A stretch of DNA of 64,000 nucleotides. Source: Bin5 sp965200685 (GTDB lineage Bacteria; Chloroflexota; Anaerolineae; Caldilineales; Caldilineaceae). Location of the stretch: the NCBI GenBank assembly GCA_965200685.1, contig OZ241379.1, positions 1,612,001 to 1,676,000 of the forward strand, given 5' to 3'. Under the pieces are notes generated by a model. It saw only the letters and a program-made list of their open reading frames with translations, had not been told where the DNA came from and did no database searches. Below are positions 26,665-34,806 of the stretch, one piece after another (the stretch's first letter is position 1; each line of letters starts with the position of its first letter). The translations under genes and the position numbers were made by a program.

Positions 26665-27792
26665 TTAGGGCTGCTCTGCCCACTGTTTCTTCATCGCCCG
26701 CATCTCTTTGTTGAGCGGAACAGCCCGCCCCGGCACCTGATTGGACTCATCATAGAGCCAGGTCCCCTGATTGTCCCGCAGGACCGGTTGACGTTGGCCC
26801 ACGGGCGGCGGATCAAGGGGTTTCGTCGGCGTGGCCGCGTACCAGTAGGCGACTGAGGCCATTTCATTGGCCAGATGGTTGCCATGACCATGCTCAATCG
26901 TCACCTTCACCTCTTTCTGAAAGCGCACCGGATTCTCCAGATGGAACACATACGACGTCTGGTAGCCGTGGGTGTCCTCCTCAAAAATGGAGGAACCATT
27001 GCGTAGAAAGGCGTTGCGCTGCATCCCCCATGCCTGATTCAGGTAATCTTCACTGCCGCTGCCGTGAAGGTCCGGGGGCCACTTGTAGCCATCTACCCAG
27101 ATCATATCATCGCCCTCACCCCACCAGCTCCCCTGAAAATTTGTGACAGACAGAGTACAGCCGATATAATGGCCCCTACCTTGAGTTTCCAGAATGACAT
27201 AGTTGTCCTCCCAAGCCTGCCGCTCTTTGTTGACGATATTGGCATGCGGCGTGTTGACGCGGATCTCATGACCCCAGCCGCCAAAGGGATTGGTGCGCCG
27301 GAACTCCGCATGGAAGTAGCCTCTGTCCGCCGGCACCTCATCAACCACTTCGTAATCTACATAGAAATACTGACGGTGATCTTCGCTGCTTTCGTTGACC
27401 AACTCCAGCAGTGCCCGCTCCCGGAAGGGCATGGGCGCGTAACAGTTGAGCGCGCAGCCCATCTCAAATTGGTTGTTCCAGCGGGTGGACGCCGTAAACA
27501 ACTGCGATTGATAGGTATTGACGATCCCATGCCCTAAGCCGAAGAAATCGCCCAAAGGCACCACTACACTGGGATGAGCTGCATTGTCCCATGTGATTTT
27601 CAGCAGACAGTCCCGATAGTGGTTGCGTTGGGTCATCCATATGTGGGTGATGAAGCCAGGCCCCTTGATGTCGGCCAGGACCCGGGTCTCCCCCGCAGGG
27701 ATGGTCCATGCATCGGAATTGCGGCCAGTCACATCCCAAGAGGAAGCGCGCCCTGTGCGCGCGGTGGAGATCGCTGAGAGATCGGTTTGCAT
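26665..27792 (-). CDS. DUF2961/GH172-family glycoside hydrolase-like protein
   Basis: 375 residues from ATG 27792 with TTAGGAG before it. The family marks are present: RTGRASSWDVTGRNSDAW, GPGFITHIWMT, PLGDFFGLGHG, the QGSWWGEGDDMIWVDG stretch and the HGSGSEDYLNQAWG stretch, with acidic residues that form the proposed catalytic pair in GH172. Characterised GH172 enzymes act on fructofuranosyl or D-arabinofuranosyl linkages. No signal peptide is seen, so it should act on imported saccharide. Divergent from an ABC importer that could supply the substrate. Confidence 0.88.
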   Translation of the reverse strand: MQTDLSAISTARTGRASSWDVTGRNSDAWTIPAGETRVLADIKGPGFITHIWMTQRNHYRDCLLKITWDNAAHPSVVVPLGDFFGLGHGIVNTYQSQLFTASTRWNNQFEMGCALNCYAPMPFRERALLELVNESSEDHRQYFYVDYEVVDEVPADRGYFHAEFRRTNPFGGWGHEIRVNTPHANIVNKERQAWEDNYVILETQGRGHYIGCTLSVTNFQGSWWGEGDDMIWVDGYKWPPDLHGSGSEDYLNQAWGMQRNAFLRNGSSIFEEDTHGYQTSYVFHLENPVRFQKEVKVTIEHGHGNHLANEMASVAYWYAATPTKPLDPPPVGQRQPVLRDNQGTWLYDESNQVPGRAVPLNKEMRAMKKQWAEQP

Positions 27793-27859
27793 ACATCTGA
27801 CTCCTAACGACAGTGGAAAACAGAACAACCCACTGCACTGTAGTGGTTTGATGCGCCCA

Positions 27860-27889
27860 GATCTTGTGGACGCAGATAGATACAAGATC
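27860..27889. promoter_or_regulatory. 8-bp inverted repeat between GH172 gene and ABC importer operon
   Basis: GATCTTGT (27860-27867) and ACAAGATC (27882-27889), perfect complements 14 bases apart, immediately upstream of the -35 at 27894. Operator candidate for co-regulation of both divergent units. Confidence 0.45.
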
Positions 27890-27893
27890 AACT

Positions 27894-27922
27894 TTGACGT
27901 AAGTTTATCTTTACCTTATACT
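27894..27922 (+). promoter_or_regulatory. Strong sigma-70-like promoter of the ABC importer operon
   Basis: TTGACG (27894-27899), 17-base spacer, TATACT (27917-27922), 64 bases before the start codon at 27986. Best promoter match seen in the window. Confidence 0.6.
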
Positions 27923-27985
27923 ATACCATGATGTTCTGAAACATAGCTCACCGCTAACCCACAACAGAGAATAGGAGCAGACCAC

Positions 27986-29716
27986 ATGACTCGTAAATTG
28001 CAAGAATTTCAGCGAGCGCGCCCTGTTGACCGCCGTGCCTTTCTGAAGATCATGGCCGCGGGGGCCAGTGCATCCGTTCTGGCTGCCTGTGCCGCACCGG
28101 CCGCGCCCGCTGAACAGGCGGCGGCCCCGGCCGAGGCCGCTACGCCCACACCGGTCCCCGCACCAGAACCGGTCACCTCCAGTGCCGGCATGATGCGCCC
28201 ACAAGGCAGCCCCAAACAGGGCGGCATTTTACGCACAGCCTTCGGCGTAACCATGACCCACTTTGACGCACACCAAGGCGGCGGGACCCATGTCCTATGC
28301 CATATGTACAACAATCTGGTACGCAACAATCTGGTAGATGGGCTCCGCACCATTATTCCGGATCTGTCCGAAAGCTGGGAGGTAGGTGACGATGGCATGT
28401 CCTACACCTTCCATCTGCGATCCGGCGTCACATTTCACGATGGCGAACCGTTCACAGCGGCCGATGTAGTCGCGACCTTCAATCGCATCCTAGACCCGCC
28501 GGCCGGCGTGGTCAGCCCCATGAAGGCCAACTTCTCGTTCGTTGATTCGATTGAGGCTATGGATGATATGACCGTGCGTTTCAATCTAAGCTCGCCGCGG
28601 CCTTTCTTCCTCAACCTGCTCACGCCAACCAATGCGCTGGTCTACTCAAAGAAATCTCTGGAAGAACACAATTTCGATCTGCGGGAAGTCATCGCCCCCG
28701 GCACAGGTGCATTCCGCTTTGTCGAACATCTACCGGCCGAAAAATGGGTGATGGAACGCAATCCCGACTACTGGGATCCGGAATTGCCCTACGTGGACGG
28801 CCTGGAAATGCTGCACGTGCCGGCCTGGTCAGACCGAGGCACAGCCGTGCTGACGGACCGGGCTGACATGTCCTGGAACGTTGCCAAAGAGACCTGGGAC
28901 GAGGGCCAGAATCGTTCCGATATTGTACAGGTCAACAAACTCGCCAACTTCGGTGCCTATTGGGTCTTCATCAACAACCGGGCAGAACCCTTTGACGATG
29001 TACGGGTACGGCTGGCGATTCATCTGGCGGTAAGCAAGCAGAATCTGGCCGCAGCCTTCGGCTCCCAAGAGCTGATCAACATCACCCGTTGGGTGCCCCA
29101 AGGCGATCCTTACGCGACCGCGCCCAACGTACTGGCCACCTTGCCAGGGTATCGGGCTGAAAAAGAGGAAGATATCGCCGCGGCCCAGCAGCTCATGACC
29201 GATGCCGGGTACGGCGATGGCCTGACAGACATTGAACTGCTGGCCGCGGCCGGGCCACAAGGCGAACTGCTGGCCCCGGCCTTCCAAGATATGCTCAAAC
29301 GCACCCTGAACATTGAGACGGAAATCCGCATCGTCGAGCGAGCCCTGTTAGGGTCTGAACAACTGTCCGGCAACTATCAACTCATGGTTCACACCCGCGG
29401 GCATGGTGTCTCTGACATCTCACCCCGGGGCAACCTGTGGTGGCGCACAGATGGCTCCCAGAATTTCGGCGGCTACAGCAATACAGACTTCGACGCGTTG
29501 CTAGATGAGATCGATGTGGAGTTGGACTTCGACACCCGGCAAGGGCAGGTCGCTGAGGCCCAAGACCTGTTGGATGCCAACCCGCCGGAATATCTAGTCG
29601 GGTACACCTTCCACCTGCCCATGTGGAACAACCGCGTGCATGGCCTAGCTCTGGACGAGCGCGCTTTTGCCGAATGGGGCCGCATGGAAACAGTATGGAT
29701 CGATGAGGAAGCGTAA
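27986..29716 (+). CDS. ABC transporter substrate-binding lipoprotein (peptide/family 5)
   Basis: 576 residues. The N-terminus combines a twin-arginine motif (DRRAFLKIM) with a lipobox (SVLAAC, Cys35), so it is probably exported folded by Tat and lipidated. An Ala/Pro linker is followed by the family-5 (DppA/OppA) domain: SWEVGDDGMSYTFHLRSGVTFHDGEPFTAADVV and the ERNPDYWDP segment. Chloroflexota and thermophiles often use this family for oligosaccharides as well as peptides. First gene of a run of importer and catabolic genes. Confidence 0.93.
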   Translation: MTRKLQEFQRARPVDRRAFLKIMAAGASASVLAACAAPAAPAEQAAAPAEAATPTPVPAPEPVTSSAGMMRPQGSPKQGGILRTAFGVTMTHFDAHQGGGTHVLCHMYNNLVRNNLVDGLRTIIPDLSESWEVGDDGMSYTFHLRSGVTFHDGEPFTAADVVATFNRILDPPAGVVSPMKANFSFVDSIEAMDDMTVRFNLSSPRPFFLNLLTPTNALVYSKKSLEEHNFDLREVIAPGTGAFRFVEHLPAEKWVMERNPDYWDPELPYVDGLEMLHVPAWSDRGTAVLTDRADMSWNVAKETWDEGQNRSDIVQVNKLANFGAYWVFINNRAEPFDDVRVRLAIHLAVSKQNLAAAFGSQELINITRWVPQGDPYATAPNVLATLPGYRAEKEEDIAAAQQLMTDAGYGDGLTDIELLAAAGPQGELLAPAFQDMLKRTLNIETEIRIVERALLGSEQLSGNYQLMVHTRGHGVSDISPRGNLWWRTDGSQNFGGYSNTDFDALLDEIDVELDFDTRQGQVAEAQDLLDANPPEYLVGYTFHLPMWNNRVHGLALDERAFAEWGRMETVWIDEEA

Positions 29717-29725
29717 GTGCTATCG

Positions 29726-29753
29726 TGAGTGGTGAGCAGTTGTTCACCACTCA
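29726..29753 (+). promoter_or_regulatory. Hairpin between binding-protein and permease genes
   Basis: GTGAGTGGTGA (29726-29736) and TCACCACTCAC (29743-29753) pair around a short loop (GCAGTT). It follows the binding-protein stop by about 10 bases. Such intercistronic hairpins commonly stabilise the upstream message so binding protein exceeds permease. Confidence 0.6.
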
Positions 29754-29768
29754 CTATTGGTTTTTCAC

Positions 29769-30728
29769 ATGTCCAAATACATTATCAACCGCCTGCTCAT
29801 TGCCATTCCCACCATCATCGGTGTCACGATCCTCATCTTTCTGGCTATGCGGGTGATCCCTGGCGACCCACTACAGTTGATCATCTCAGAAACAGAGGGG
29901 GTATATGTGCTGAGTACGGAGGAACTGCAGGCCCGGCGTGCCAGCTTGGGGTTGGACAAACCCTACCCTATCCAGTATCTGGATTGGATGAGGCAGGTTC
30001 TGAATGGCGATATGGGTTCGTCATTTTGGAACAAAGAGCCGATCAGCGGCATGATCTTGCGTCGAGGGCCGATTTCCGCCCAGATCGCCATTATGGCGGT
30101 AGTGCTTTCTTGGCTGGTCGGCGTGCCGATTGGGATGCTCAGTGCCATGTGGCGCAACTCCCTGCTGGACCATCTGTCCCGGGTCGGCATCACTGTCTTC
30201 ATCGCCGTGCCCAGCTTTTGGCTTGGGTTGCTGACCATCCTCTTCACCGTTTTGGTCTTCACCTGGCGGCCTCCCATCACCATTATCCAGGTATGGGAAG
30301 ACCCCATCGGCAATCTGTCGATGACTCTGCTGCCTTCCTTGGCCCTAGGTCTGGGCCTCTCCGCAGCCACCGCGCGCATGGCCCGTTCTGCCGCGCTGGA
30401 GGTCCTGTTTGAGGATTACATCCGCACGGCCCAGGCCAAAGGCCTTACGAGAAACACTCGTGTCTGGCGTCACGTTTTCAAAAATGCTATGCTGCCGGTG
30501 GTCACTACAACCGGGCTGGCCCTAGGCGGCCTGCTGGGGGGTGCTGTGTCCGTGGAAAAGGCCTTCGCGGTACCCGGCCTCGGCAACTTACTGGTTCAAG
30601 GGACGACCGAACGGGACTGGATGATGATTCAGAATCTGGTCCTTCTCTACGGCCTGATCTACGTCATTATCAATCTAGTCATCGATCTGAGCTACGCGTT
30701 TCTCGACCCGCGCATCCGCTATGAATAG
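29769..30728 (+). CDS. ABC transporter permease (DppB type)
   Basis: 319 residues from ATG 29769 (an alternative in-frame start at 29757 adds four residues). Six hydrophobic segments and the family opening YIINRLLIAIPTIIGVTILIFLAMRVIPGDP. The EAA loop is EDYIRTAQAKGLTRNTRVWRHVFKNAML. A 20-base stem-like repeat (GAGTGGTGAGCAGTTG..CAACTG..CACCACTC type, about 29726-29755) lies just upstream of the start and may adjust expression relative to the binding protein. Confidence 0.93.
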   Translation: MSKYIINRLLIAIPTIIGVTILIFLAMRVIPGDPLQLIISETEGVYVLSTEELQARRASLGLDKPYPIQYLDWMRQVLNGDMGSSFWNKEPISGMILRRGPISAQIAIMAVVLSWLVGVPIGMLSAMWRNSLLDHLSRVGITVFIAVPSFWLGLLTILFTVLVFTWRPPITIIQVWEDPIGNLSMTLLPSLALGLGLSAATARMARSAALEVLFEDYIRTAQAKGLTRNTRVWRHVFKNAMLPVVTTTGLALGGLLGGAVSVEKAFAVPGLGNLLVQGTTERDWMMIQNLVLLYGLIYVIINLVIDLSYAFLDPRIRYE

Positions 30729-30752
30729 AGAGCCTCCGCTACGAGGAGAGAC

Positions 30753-31685
30753 GTGAAAAAAACAGATCAAACGGCAAGGGAAGAGCTGGCTTTCGACTTC
30801 CAAATCCAGCAGCCTACGCCACTCCAACGGCTACAGAATGGGCTTAAGGCGTTCATGCGCTTCACCCAGTCCTCACCCATCGGCGCAGTAGCCCTCGGTT
30901 TCTGGTTTCTGATGTTCTTCATGGCGATCTTTGCGCCCCAATTGGCACCCTTTGACCCACTAGAGGCAGATTACACTGCCATCCGCGCAGAACCGACTGC
31001 CAAACATATTCTGGGCACGGACCAATTGGGCAGGGATGTGCTGAGTCGGATTATCTTCGGCTCGCGCATTACCCTGATCGTCAGTATCACAGTGGTGTTC
31101 ATCAGCGGTCTGACCGGCTTCATTTGGGGTGTCGCCAGCGGCTACCTAGGCCAACGCTTTGACCTCATCAGCCAGCGAGTGGTGGATGTGCTGATGTCCT
31201 TTCCCGGCCTGATTCTGGCCCTGCTGTTGTCGGTTGTCCTAGGGCCCGGCCTGCCGACGGTCATCATCGCCATCTCTGTCACCCGCATCTCCTCGGCCAC
31301 GCGCATCACCCGTGCGGTGGTGCTTTCCATTAAGGAGATTTCCTACGTGGAGGCCGCGCGGATGATCGGCGCGTCGCATGTACGCATTATGGTGCGCCAC
31401 GTCGCGCCCCAGACCATCGCGCCGATTTTGGTTGTCGCAACCCTACATCTAGGCGGGGCCATCTTCGCCGAATCGGCCTTGAGCTTCCTGGGGCTGGGCA
31501 TTCCCCCGCCCGCGCCCAGTTGGGGCAATATGCTCGGCGGTGTGCTGGCCGCGTCCTTCCGGCCACCCTGGTGGCTGGTGGTCTTCCCCGGCCTAGCCAT
31601 CACCTTGGCCATTATGGCAGCCAATCTCTTTGGAGATGCGTTCCGGGATTTCCTGGACCCGAAGTTGCGCCAACGTATTGACTGA
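30753..31685 (+). CDS. ABC transporter permease (DppC type)
   Basis: 310 residues from a GTG start with GAGGAGAG upstream. A cytoplasmic N-terminal tail is followed by GAVALGFWFLMFFMAIFAP, the conserved GTDQLGRDVLSRIIFGSRITL, and an EAA loop (SYVEAARMIGASHVRIMVRHVAPQTIAPIL). Pairs with the DppB-type permease. The usual DppD/DppF ATPase genes are absent from this window: the next genes are a cupin and an oxidoreductase. Confidence 0.93.
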   Translation: MKKTDQTAREELAFDFQIQQPTPLQRLQNGLKAFMRFTQSSPIGAVALGFWFLMFFMAIFAPQLAPFDPLEADYTAIRAEPTAKHILGTDQLGRDVLSRIIFGSRITLIVSITVVFISGLTGFIWGVASGYLGQRFDLISQRVVDVLMSFPGLILALLLSVVLGPGLPTVIIAISVTRISSATRITRAVVLSIKEISYVEAARMIGASHVRIMVRHVAPQTIAPILVVATLHLGGAIFAESALSFLGLGIPPPAPSWGNMLGGVLAASFRPPWWLVVFPGLAITLAIMAANLFGDAFRDFLDPKLRQRID

Positions 31686-31737
31686 CTCAGTGGTCTGTGG
31701 TCACCGGTGCAGGTCACTACAATTACAGGAGAGCAGC

Positions 31738-32388
31738 ATGCCCTTTCAAGTGTATGACTTCCACAAGGACATCCGCAATATTCTGACGACACCAGAGATT
31801 CGCGCGCGTTTTTTACAGATCGATGTAGGCATGACCGCGCAGAGCCATACCCACGATTTGGGCCATGAGATCTTTCTGATTTTGCAGGGACAGGCGGAAT
31901 TTACCATTGAAGGACACACGCAGGTGCTCGGCCCCGGCCACCTGTGTATCGCCCTCACCGATGAAGCCCATCAAGTCCGCAATGTGGGGGATGAGCCGGT
32001 CATTATGTATCTATCAGTCACCCCACACATCCAGCCCACCCATACGTACTGGAACGAAGATGGCAGCAAAAAACCGCCCCGGTTTGTCCTGAACACCGCC
32101 TACGATGTCACGCCGGACCGTACAACCTCAACCGAGGAGATGTTGGCCCAGCAGTTGGCGGCGGCTGAAGCATGGCTGGACGCGGTCAAGCTGAGTACCC
32201 AAACCCAACGGCAGCAGATCGCAGCCTACAAAGCAGCCCAAGCCGCGGGTGATGCCGAAGCAGCCCTCGCTGCTAGGGACGCGATGTGGCAGGCCCTCTA
32301 CCCAGCCTACCGCACTGCCTTTGCCCTAGCCGCTATCTGGAACAGCTTCACCTCACGTACAGTGGACACAGAGTATCAAGAGCGTTAA
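31738..32388 (+). CDS. Cupin-domain protein
   Basis: 216 residues from ATG 31738 with AGGAGAG upstream. The first 110 residues are a single cupin barrel: motif 1 SHTHDLGHEIFLILQGQAEFTIEG (two His and a Glu as metal ligands) and motif 2 AHQVRNVGDEPVIMYLS. The second half is helical and Ala-rich (LAQQLAAAEAWLDAV...AAYKAAQAAGDAEAALAARDAMW) and looks like a helical bundle. Possibly a sugar isomerase or ligand-sensing protein. Linked with the importer and oxidoreductase genes on the same strand. Confidence 0.8.
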   Translation: MPFQVYDFHKDIRNILTTPEIRARFLQIDVGMTAQSHTHDLGHEIFLILQGQAEFTIEGHTQVLGPGHLCIALTDEAHQVRNVGDEPVIMYLSVTPHIQPTHTYWNEDGSKKPPRFVLNTAYDVTPDRTTSTEEMLAQQLAAAEAWLDAVKLSTQTQRQQIAAYKAAQAAGDAEAALAARDAMWQALYPAYRTAFALAAIWNSFTSRTVDTEYQER

Positions 32389-32433
32389 ACAGCACCCTAC
32401 GGCCACCATAGCGTACCAACTGGAGAAAGACAA

Positions 32434-33504
32434 GTGAGACGAGTGAAGATCGGTGTGATTGGATGCGGAGCCATCGCCCAAGTCCATCATATGCCCAATT
32501 TAACTGAACTACAGGACGAATTCGAGGTGACAGCAGTCTGTGATATATCGGCCGGCGCGGCCCATTATGTGGCAAACCGTTTTCATGTGCCCCGCTATTT
32601 TACCGACTACCGAGATCTGCTGGCAGCCGATGTGGAAGCTGTGCTCCTCTGCCAAACGGACCCCAAAAAGGATGTGGCCGTGGCCGCGTTCAAGGCCGCC
32701 AAGCATGTCTTCATTGAAAAGCCGGTCTGCTATTCCCTAGAAGAGATGGACGAGATGATCGAGGCCTGGCAGGGTGTGGGCACGGTGGGCCAGGCCGGCT
32801 ATATGAAGGTCTACGATCCGGCCTTTGAGTGGGCCAAGCAGGAAGCCGCGCAGATGGATATCCGCTTTGTGCAGATCAATCACCTACACCCGAACAACGC
32901 CTTACATCTACAGCAGTTCGATATCCGCCGCTTCAATGACCTGCCCCCAGAGGTGGCAAAGGCCACACAGGAAGCCCAAGTGGCCGCCCGCCAGCAGGCC
33001 ATCGGCGATACTCCACCCCATATCGCGCGCGCCTTCCATCTGCTGTGCGGGAGTATGATCCATGACCTGTACGGGCTGCGGGAGATTATGGGCCTGCCGG
33101 CCGCAGTGCTGCATACGGATATCTGGCAGGAAGGGCGGGCCATCACCTTCACCCTGGCCTACGAAAACGGGGCCCGCTGCGTAGGTACATGGATCGACCT
33201 GCCCACCCTGTGGGATTTCAAAGAGACGCTGGAACTCTACGGCGACGACAAACGGGTGATCGTCTCCTACCCGACCGGCTTCTCCCGGGGGCTCTTGTCA
33301 AGCGTGTCTGTGCAGGGGATCAATGACAACGGCACCACCTACCGTACCGAGCCGGCCATTGACTGGGCCAGTGCTTTCATCCGCGAATTGCGTCACTTCC
33401 AAGAGTGCATTGTCCAGGGCAAGACATCCCGCACATCCCTGGACCACGCGCGCAAAGATGTAGGATTGATCATCGACATTACTAAGGCGTATGAGGGGAC
33501 CTGA
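32434..33504 (+). CDS. Gfo/Idh/MocA-family oxidoreductase
   Basis: 356 residues from a GTG start with GGAGAAAG upstream. Rossmann motif IGVIGCGAIAQVHHMPNL, the family's conserved EKPVCYSLEEMDEMI, and a C-terminal alpha/beta substrate domain. NAD(P)-dependent dehydrogenase acting on a sugar or cyclitol; the substrate His/Asp pair may lie in the HLLCGSMIHDLYGLREI segment (His-x-x-D-L). Followed by the nitrilase-fold gene after 5 bases. Confidence 0.92.
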   Translation: MRRVKIGVIGCGAIAQVHHMPNLTELQDEFEVTAVCDISAGAAHYVANRFHVPRYFTDYRDLLAADVEAVLLCQTDPKKDVAVAAFKAAKHVFIEKPVCYSLEEMDEMIEAWQGVGTVGQAGYMKVYDPAFEWAKQEAAQMDIRFVQINHLHPNNALHLQQFDIRRFNDLPPEVAKATQEAQVAARQQAIGDTPPHIARAFHLLCGSMIHDLYGLREIMGLPAAVLHTDIWQEGRAITFTLAYENGARCVGTWIDLPTLWDFKETLELYGDDKRVIVSYPTGFSRGLLSSVSVQGINDNGTTYRTEPAIDWASAFIRELRHFQECIVQGKTSRTSLDHARKDVGLIIDITKAYEGT

Positions 33505-33509
33505 TTTTT

Positions 33510-34802
33510 GTGGAAACACTCATCGTCACATGTGTGCAGCAGAAGATGCGTCTACCCCAGACGCTCGAGGCATATCAGGAAGACTTGCGCCGTTTCTTAC
33601 GGGTGGCGGCCAACAAACGCGCCCGCTTGGTGATCTTCCCAGAGCTGGCTGGGGTGATGGTCATCCCACCCCTCCTCAGTGACTTTCAGACAGACCTACT
33701 GAAGCGAGCAGATTTGGCCCGCAGCCGCCGGGCCAACCTGTGGCAGAAGATCAGTGGCCGAGTTTCCGCTGTCCTAGCCAACTGGTTTTCGACAGATTTT
33801 CGCCGCATGGCCGCCGCCCTGTTGACGACAACCCCGGAAATGGTTTGGACTACATACGACGCTATCTTCGGTGGCCTGGCACGAGAATTTGATATGACCC
33901 TCGTGGCCCCAAGTGCCTATCTACCGGACCCATTGGATGGAATGCTACGCAATCTGGCGGTAGTCTATGGGCCAGGAGGCGAGCGCCTAGGCTATCAGGC
34001 CAAACGCATCCTGCATCTTGAAGACGAAGACCTGGCCCACCCCGGCAACGAATGGAATGTCATCCAGACGCCTGTCGGGCGCATTGGGCTGATGCTAGGC
34101 GGAGATGTTCTGTACCCAGAGGTGGGCCGCCTGCTGGCCTATCAGGGCGCAGAGATGCTCATCGCCCAAGGCGCGGCCACGGACCGGGTGTTGTACGAAA
34201 AATTACGCGCCGGAATGCTGGCCCGCATGCAGGACAACCAGTTGTTTTCCGCCATCAGTTTCCTGGTCGGCCACAATGAGTTCAGCCGTCGCCAGCGGGC
34301 CCCTTTTGTAGGCCGCTCCGCGCTGCTGGCCCCCCATGAACTTACCCCCCGCTCCAGCGGTATTCTTGTGGAAGCGTCGAACTTTCGCAGCGAAAGTGTA
34401 CTCTCCGCAGTGTGGAACTTTCCTGCATTGGCCGATCTCTGGGAAACATCGGACATGCCGGTACGCAGCCGCCTACCTCTGGAAACGGTCGGTTCCGCAT
34501 TGGCCCAGCTCTACCAGAAAATGAAACAGCTACCCAAAGGCTTGGATGGGGAACAACTGTCACGCCCGGCGGCCGAGCCAGCACGCAGCCTCAATGACCT
34601 ACCGGTGATCGCGTCGGTCACATCTCCCTGGCCACCATTGGCCGATGACCTAGACATGGATGAAGATGGGGATGCAACGGGAGAAGAGAACACAGCCAAA
34701 GGTGGCACCACTCATGCCGGAGAGGCGCAGGGTGTGGAAGAGGAGACCCAAGAGATGGACGCTCTTCTGGGGCCGGCCCAAGAGAAATCGGTGAATCAAT
34801 AA
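33510..34802 (+). CDS. Carbon-nitrogen hydrolase (nitrilase)-fold protein lacking the catalytic cysteine
   Basis: 430 residues from a GTG start. The fold is recognisable: catalytic-type Glu45 in VIFPELAG, Lys165 in YQAKRILHLEDED, and the third motif GRIGLMLGGDVLYPEVGRLLA. In active nitrilases this last motif reads IGxxICxDxxFPE; here Gly197 stands where the nucleophilic Cys belongs. The C-terminal 90 residues are acidic and low-complexity (DLDMDEDGDATGEEN), unlike normal nitrilases. Likely a non-catalytic or repurposed member. Convergent with the ferredoxin reductase gene, four bases apart. Confidence 0.85.
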   Translation: METLIVTCVQQKMRLPQTLEAYQEDLRRFLRVAANKRARLVIFPELAGVMVIPPLLSDFQTDLLKRADLARSRRANLWQKISGRVSAVLANWFSTDFRRMAAALLTTTPEMVWTTYDAIFGGLAREFDMTLVAPSAYLPDPLDGMLRNLAVVYGPGGERLGYQAKRILHLEDEDLAHPGNEWNVIQTPVGRIGLMLGGDVLYPEVGRLLAYQGAEMLIAQGAATDRVLYEKLRAGMLARMQDNQLFSAISFLVGHNEFSRRQRAPFVGRSALLAPHELTPRSSGILVEASNFRSESVLSAVWNFPALADLWETSDMPVRSRLPLETVGSALAQLYQKMKQLPKGLDGEQLSRPAAEPARSLNDLPVIASVTSPWPPLADDLDMDEDGDATGEENTAKGGTTHAGEAQGVEEETQEMDALLGPAQEKSVNQ

Positions 34803-34806
34803 CTGC

